A stretch of 47,848 nucleotides of DNA. It comes from an uncultured Myxococcales bacterium (GTDB lineage: Bacteria; Myxococcota_A; UBA9042; DTJE01). A program made the position numbers and the translations under genes. Shown here one piece after another: positions 43,402-47,848 of the stretch. Numbering within the stretch: position 1 is the first letter of the stretch; each line of letters begins with the position of its first letter. A model generated the notes under the pieces. It was not told the DNA's origin. It worked only from the letters and a program-made list of their open reading frames with translations, and searched no databases. The DNA is taken from assembly GCA_903857665.1 (NCBI GenBank), contig CAIOFV010000153.1, forward strand, positions 1 through 47,848, read 5' to 3'.

Positions 43402-43953
43402 ATGGCGGTCCTGACGATCCGCTTGTGGCCGGACGAGGTGCTCCGGCGCAAGGCCGATCCCGTGGAAACGGTGGACGACGAAGTCTGCCGGGTGCTGAAC
43501 GACATGGCCGAAACGATGTACCGCCAGAACGGCATCGGCCTGGCCGCGCCCCAGGTGGGGATTTCGCGCAGGATGATCACGCTGGACGTGCCGTCCGAGG
43601 ATCCCGAGGAGGATCCTCCCGAGCACCTTTCCCCCGCGCCCCCCCCCGGCTCCGGCCTGCTGCTGGTCGTCAATCCGCGGATTACCGCGCGGGAAGGCAA
43701 GCTGGTCGTCACCGAAGGCTGCCTGTCCTTCCCCGGTCTTGAAATCGACATCCAGCGCTCCGAGCGCATCACCGTGGAGTACCTGGACGAAACGGGCACG
43801 CCCCGGACGAAGGTGTGCGACGGGCTGCTGGCGGTCTGTTTCCAGCACGAAATCGACCATCTGGACGGTGTGGTGTTCACCGATCGGGTTGGGCTGGTGC
43901 GCCGCCGCCTCGCGCTCCGGGACTACGAGAAGATGCGCCGGGAAGAGGCGTAG
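43402..43953 (+). CDS. def: Peptide deformylase
   Basis: 183 residues. Removes the formyl group from the initiator methionine of nascent proteins. Three hallmarks are present: GIGLAAPQVGISRRM, EGCLSFPGLE and the metal-binding HEIDHLDGVVF. An insertion rich in Glu/Pro (SEDPEEDPPEHLSPAPPPG) lies between the first two motifs. ATG 43402 with AGGAGG at 43391-43396. Part of the cysS-def-fmt translation cluster; the pairing with fmt is common in bacteria. Confidence 0.95.
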   Translation: MAVLTIRLWPDEVLRRKADPVETVDDEVCRVLNDMAETMYRQNGIGLAAPQVGISRRMITLDVPSEDPEEDPPEHLSPAPPPGSGLLLVVNPRITAREGKLVVTEGCLSFPGLEIDIQRSERITVEYLDETGTPRTKVCDGLLAVCFQHEIDHLDGVVFTDRVGLVRRRLALRDYEKMRREEA

Positions 43954-44025
43954 CCCCTCGTCCTTTCTCCCCCTTCCCATTGACCGCATCCGTCGTGGCG
44001 GAGCCTCGCGTCGGGCCGTGCCGGG

Positions 44026-44054
44026 TTGCGCGCCCCGCCTGCCCGCGGTACAAC
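44026..44054 (+). promoter_or_regulatory. Promoter of fmt
   Basis: TTGCGC (44026-44031), 17 nt, TACAAC (44049-44054). Leader of about 25 nt to GTG 44086. Confidence 0.55.
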
Positions 44055-44085
44055 CGCGTCCGAACCGACCGGACCGGAGGCACGT

Positions 44086-45081
44086 GTGGACCCGTCGTCC
44101 CTGCGCATCGTCTTCATGGGGTCCGCGTCCTTTGCCGTGCCCTCCCTGGCGGCGCTGGCGGACGCGGGCTTCGTCGTCCCCCTGGTGGTGACACGCGCTG
44201 ACAAGCCGAGCGGCCGCGGCCTGGAAATGGCCGAGACCCCGGTGAAGCGCCTGGCCGTCGCCCGCGGGCTTCCCGTGATCCAGCCGAAGACCTTGCGCAC
44301 GGCCGAGGTCCAGGCCGAAATCGCGGCCGCCGGCGCCGACCTGATCGTGGTCGCGGCCTACGGTCGCATCCTGCCGTCGGAAATCCTGGATCCGCCGAGG
44401 TTCGGGTGCATCAACGTCCACGGATCGCTGCTGCCACGCTGGCGGGGCGCGGCGCCGGTCCAATGGTCCGTGATCCGGGGCGATCCCGAGACGGGCATCA
44501 CCATCATGCGGATGGACCCGGGCCTGGACACGGGGCCGATCCTGTCCAGGGCCGCGACGCCCATCGCGCCGGACGACACGGCCGCGACGGTCTACGATCG
44601 CCTTGCGGCAATGGGTCCCGCGCTGCTGCTGGAGGCCGTCGCGGGCGTGGTGGACGGCACGCTGCAGGCCCGGCCCCAGGACGACTCCCTGGCGACGCTG
44701 GCGCCGCCACTGCAGAAGGAAACCGGGCGTATCGACTGGGCCCGCGGCTCCCGGGAGGTCGCCGACCTCGTCCGGGGCGTCGAGCCCTGGCCGGGCGCGT
44801 ACACCTACGGCGCGAAGAACCTGCGTCTGCGCGTGTTTCCATTCGTGGTTGCGGTGTCGGGCGCACCCGCGCCGGGTCCGGGGGAAGCGCCCGGGACCGT
44901 GCTGTCGATCGATGCCGAAGGGGCCGTGGTGCGGACCGGCGACGGCGCCGTGCGAATCGTCGAGATCCAGCCCGCGGGCTCCCGCCGGATGACGGCCCGG
45001 GAGGCGGCGGCGGGGCGGCGGCTGCAGGTCGGCGACGTCCTGGGATCGGGGCCCGAGTCCGATGCCGTGGAGACCCCATGA
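44086..45081 (+). CDS. fmt: Methionyl-tRNA formyltransferase
   Basis: 331 residues. Formylates initiator Met-tRNA. The N-terminal Rossmann domain starts LRIVFMGSASFAVPSLAAL. The active-site segment is CINVHGSLLPRWRGAAPVQW, with ITIMRMDPGLDTGPIL (catalytic Asp). A linker and an OB-like C-terminal domain follow (KNLRLRVFPFVVAV). GTG 44086 is 5 nt behind GGAGG (44076-44080); the frame is open to 44026, but that part overlaps the promoter. Overlaps the next gene by four bases (ATGA). Confidence 0.95.
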   Translation: MDPSSLRIVFMGSASFAVPSLAALADAGFVVPLVVTRADKPSGRGLEMAETPVKRLAVARGLPVIQPKTLRTAEVQAEIAAAGADLIVVAAYGRILPSEILDPPRFGCINVHGSLLPRWRGAAPVQWSVIRGDPETGITIMRMDPGLDTGPILSRAATPIAPDDTAATVYDRLAAMGPALLLEAVAGVVDGTLQARPQDDSLATLAPPLQKETGRIDWARGSREVADLVRGVEPWPGAYTYGAKNLRLRVFPFVVAVSGAPAPGPGEAPGTVLSIDAEGAVVRTGDGAVRIVEIQPAGSRRMTAREAAAGRRLQVGDVLGSGPESDAVETP

Positions 45082-45905
45082 GGAGGCTCCCCCTTTTCGT
45101 CGTGGCGGCAATCGTCGGCTGTGCCCGCGCTCCCGCGCCGCCTGCCGCGGTGCCCGCGCGCGCGCCGCAGGCTGCGGACGGGCTGTCCGGCGGTCGCATG
45201 GCGCTGAAGGCCGTGGCGGACACCGTCGTGACGGTGGCCCGGCCCGGGGGCGACGTGACGATCCGCGATCGGCGCACCCTGCGCCGCGAGGCGTCGGGGG
45301 ATTTCGACGCCGAGGTGAACCGCTCCCACCAGGGGTCCGAGGCCGGCGACACGGACGAATCGTTCCGGGCCGTCCGTGTGGGACGCGACTACTTCACGCG
45401 CGGTTCCGGAGGGCCCTTCGTCCGCTGGGAGGACGCCCGCGACGAGCCCGAGGAGGCCGCCTCGTCGGTGCTGCAGGGAACCCGGGATCTCCTGGAACTG
45501 GCGAACCGTTGCGGACGGTCTTCCGAGTCCGGATCGACCCGTACCCTGTCTCTCGCCAGCGCGACGTGCTCCGTGGGTTCCACGCCTGCCGGTGCGCCGT
45601 TCACCGCGGTCGTGACGCGCCTGGAAGGCCAGGAGGACCGCGACTCCGGTCGCCTGGCGGCCCTTCACCTGGTGGTCGGCCTGGATCTGGAGGCCGAGGG
45701 GCGTCGCGCCCGGGTGACCGTGGAACATTCGCTGACCTTGTCCGATCCATCGTCCGGCGAACCCGTAGCCGTGCCCACCAACGTGGTGCCGGCCGGGCGC
45801 GACCGGCCGGTCGTGATGGCCCGCTCGGTGCTGGGCGGGCTGGTGGATGCCTGGGGGCCCGGCGCTCCGGAAGTGCTCCGGAAGGCGCCTGCGCCCGATC
45901 GTTGA
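45078..45905 (+). CDS. Hypothetical lipoprotein
   Basis: 275 residues. Short signal peptide with lipobox VAAIVGC, an Ala/Pro linker (RAPAPPAAVPARAPQ) and a beta-rich domain: VTIRDRRTLRREASGDFDAE, FRAVRVGRDYFTRGSGGPFV, then LVVGLDLEAEGRRARVTVEH. Two Cys in the middle (NRCGRSSESG; ATCSVGS) may pair. No family recognised. ATG 45078 overlaps the fmt stop (ATGA), so its expression is tied to fmt. Confidence 0.75.
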   Translation: MRRLPLFVVAAIVGCARAPAPPAAVPARAPQAADGLSGGRMALKAVADTVVTVARPGGDVTIRDRRTLRREASGDFDAEVNRSHQGSEAGDTDESFRAVRVGRDYFTRGSGGPFVRWEDARDEPEEAASSVLQGTRDLLELANRCGRSSESGSTRTLSLASATCSVGSTPAGAPFTAVVTRLEGQEDRDSGRLAALHLVVGLDLEAEGRRARVTVEHSLTLSDPSSGEPVAVPTNVVPAGRDRPVVMARSVLGGLVDAWGPGAPEVLRKAPAPDR

Positions 45906-45947
45906 CGCCGCCCGAGCACGCATGCTCCGGCGAGCAAAGGAGGATCC

Positions 45948-46298
45948 ATGTCGTGGGCCGAGGACATCGATGACATCAGCGTCGAGTACGAGGAGGATGG
46001 CGTGCTGGTGGTCAAGCAGGAGGCCAAGGAGGTCATCGCGCGTGGCACGTGGCCGGTGCTGGCCTTCGTGTACCGCGAGTGGAACGCCACCGCGAACGAC
46101 TACGGGCCTCCGAAGTTCACGCTGCGGAAGTTCCGCAAACAGGCCGGCACGTACCGGATGGAAAGCAAGCTGAACATCGGCAGCCCGGTGCAGGCGCGCG
46201 CGATTTCCGAGGTGCTGAAGCGCTGGACCGACGAGATGGGCGTCACGGAAGAGCCGGAGGTTACAAAGGCTTCCAAGCCGCGTCAGAAAAAGGCTTGA
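45948..46298 (+). CDS. Conserved small hypothetical protein
   Basis: 116 residues, cytoplasmic. Acidic N-terminus (MSWAEDIDDISVEYEED), then a core GTWPVLAFVYREWNATANDY, KFTLRKFRKQAGTYRMES and KLNIGSPVQARAISEVLKRW, and a Lys-rich tail. I recall similar proteins of unknown function in delta-type bacteria, but cannot name a family. AAAGGAGGATCC precedes ATG 45948. The stop TGA lies within the first -35 box of the rRNA promoters. Confidence 0.78.
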   Translation: MSWAEDIDDISVEYEEDGVLVVKQEAKEVIARGTWPVLAFVYREWNATANDYGPPKFTLRKFRKQAGTYRMESKLNIGSPVQARAISEVLKRWTDEMGVTEEPEVTKASKPRQKKA

Positions 46299-46323
46299 CA
46301 GGTTCCGCGGCTCCCTCTACCAT
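46295..46323 (+). promoter_or_regulatory. rRNA promoter P1
   Basis: TTGACA (46295-46300), 17 nt, TACCAT (46318-46323). The -35 is followed by GG as in P2 and P3. Confidence 0.6.
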
Positions 46324-46462
46324 CCGCCTCCGCTTCCAGAAATGGGGGACGCGAAAGCGGCTCCCGGACGGGGCGATTGAAAAGTGACGGTCGGACGGAC
46401 AGGCGACGATGCAAAGGAGCCCGTCCCGATCCCCAGCAAAAACGGGGGTCGAAAAAAATCTC

Positions 46463-46491
46463 TTGACAGGGATTCAGACCGAAACTAACAT
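46463..46491 (+). promoter_or_regulatory. rRNA promoter P2 with UP-like A-tract
   Basis: TTGACA (46463-46468), 17 nt, TAACAT (46486-46491). The run AAAAAAAT at 46452-46459 just upstream is a good UP element. Confidence 0.7.
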
Positions 46492-46613
46492 TTGCCCCCG
46501 CTTCGAAGAGAAGGCCCCTCGGGGCCGGCTCGGAAGGGAAGCGAAGGTAGCCGCCGACGATGTCGAAGGAGGCGCTACCGACGAGGCTGTCGGCTCAGGT
46601 GGCTGACATGACC

Positions 46614-46643
46614 TTGACAGGCGGGCCGGCCCAGCGTTACAGT
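46614..46643 (+). promoter_or_regulatory. rRNA promoter P3
   Basis: TTGACA (46614-46619), 18 nt, TACAGT (46638-46643). Nearest to the 16S gene. Confidence 0.6.
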
Positions 46644-46766
46644 TGGAATTCGCCGGTCGGAATCGACCTCGCTCCTTGAAAACTGGATAGTAGAAATCAA
46701 GTGAAACCCCGTTTTGATTTTTTGTCGAAACGGTCGAGGGGTTCGCCCCAAGGCCTTTCACAAAAT
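46644..46766 (+). other. 16S rRNA leader with boxA-like element
   Basis: Between P3 and the 16S 5' end. CGCTCCTTGAAAAC at about 46670-46683 resembles the boxA antitermination site of rRNA leaders (TGCTCTTTAACA type). AT-rich stretches and a short processing-stem-like segment (GAGGGGTTCGCCCC) follow. Confidence 0.5.

Positions 46767-47848
<1,082 letters not shown>

Noticed and set aside
39984..43880. 1298-residue minus-strand protein across cysS and def
   Set aside because: Only the part from 41351 down is real (CPBP); the rest is antisense to cysS and def.

Overview
High-GC, densely coded DNA from a Gram-negative bacterium, most likely Myxococcota or a nearby lineage of the former Deltaproteobacteria. 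The grounds are the unusual number of secreted lipoproteins with Cys-rich or Asp/Pro-rich modules, MopE-type CDGxDNDCDG repeats, LIC_13355-like and LruC-like surface proteins, and a 5' 16S rRNA of delta type. This lineage call is inference. No insertion sequence, prophage, tRNA or CRISPR array was found. Recognisable promoters mostly follow TTGxxx-17-TAnnAT, and most starts have a clear GGAGG-type ribosome binding site.

Layout. 1-6.5 kb: end of an Ala-rich protein, a methyltransferase, a SUI1/eIF1-like protein, a Na/Pi cotransporter-family protein with a PhoU-like tail, and a penicillin-acylase-family hydrolase. 6.5-8.6 kb (minus strand): DUF1573 lipoprotein, HAD phosphatase and a small lipoprotein. 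8.8-16.3 kb (plus strand): phosphate-porin-like protein, a 1.5-thousand-residue PHP-domain lipoprotein broken by one extra C in a C6 run, and phosphoglucomutase. 16.3-19.3 kb: two tandem cyclic-nucleotide-binding proteins, a YkgJ-type cysteine-cluster protein and an aldo/keto reductase. 19.3-37 kb: a surface-protein region of eleven predicted lipoproteins, plus LruC and a metallophosphoesterase. 37-41.4 kb: CoA-binding protein, GNAT acetyltransferase, long-chain acyl-CoA ligase and CPBP protease. 41.5 kb to the end: a translation-linked cluster (cysS, J-domain-like protein, def, fmt, lipoprotein, conserved small protein), then a triple promoter, a leader and a 16S rRNA gene running off the window.

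Main points for a second look. (1) The Cys-rich lipoprotein gene at 35260-36903 has an in-frame TGA exactly where the lipobox cysteine should be; its promoter, ribosome binding site and the remaining 523 codons are intact. (2) A symmetric, overlapping divergent promoter lies at 29997-30052, built on the palindrome TAGAATTCTA. (3) The last ~300 nt of the 16S gene departs from the bacterial consensus at near-universal positions while keeping a compensated helix; this suggests a chimeric contig end or a very divergent rRNA. (4) The PHP lipoprotein frameshift leaves a 6.3-kb open frame that can be mis-annotated as a PHP-Pgm fusion. (5) Several genes look leaderless. I found no clear evidence of a complete new multi-gene system; the lipoprotein region is the best candidate for undescribed surface biology.
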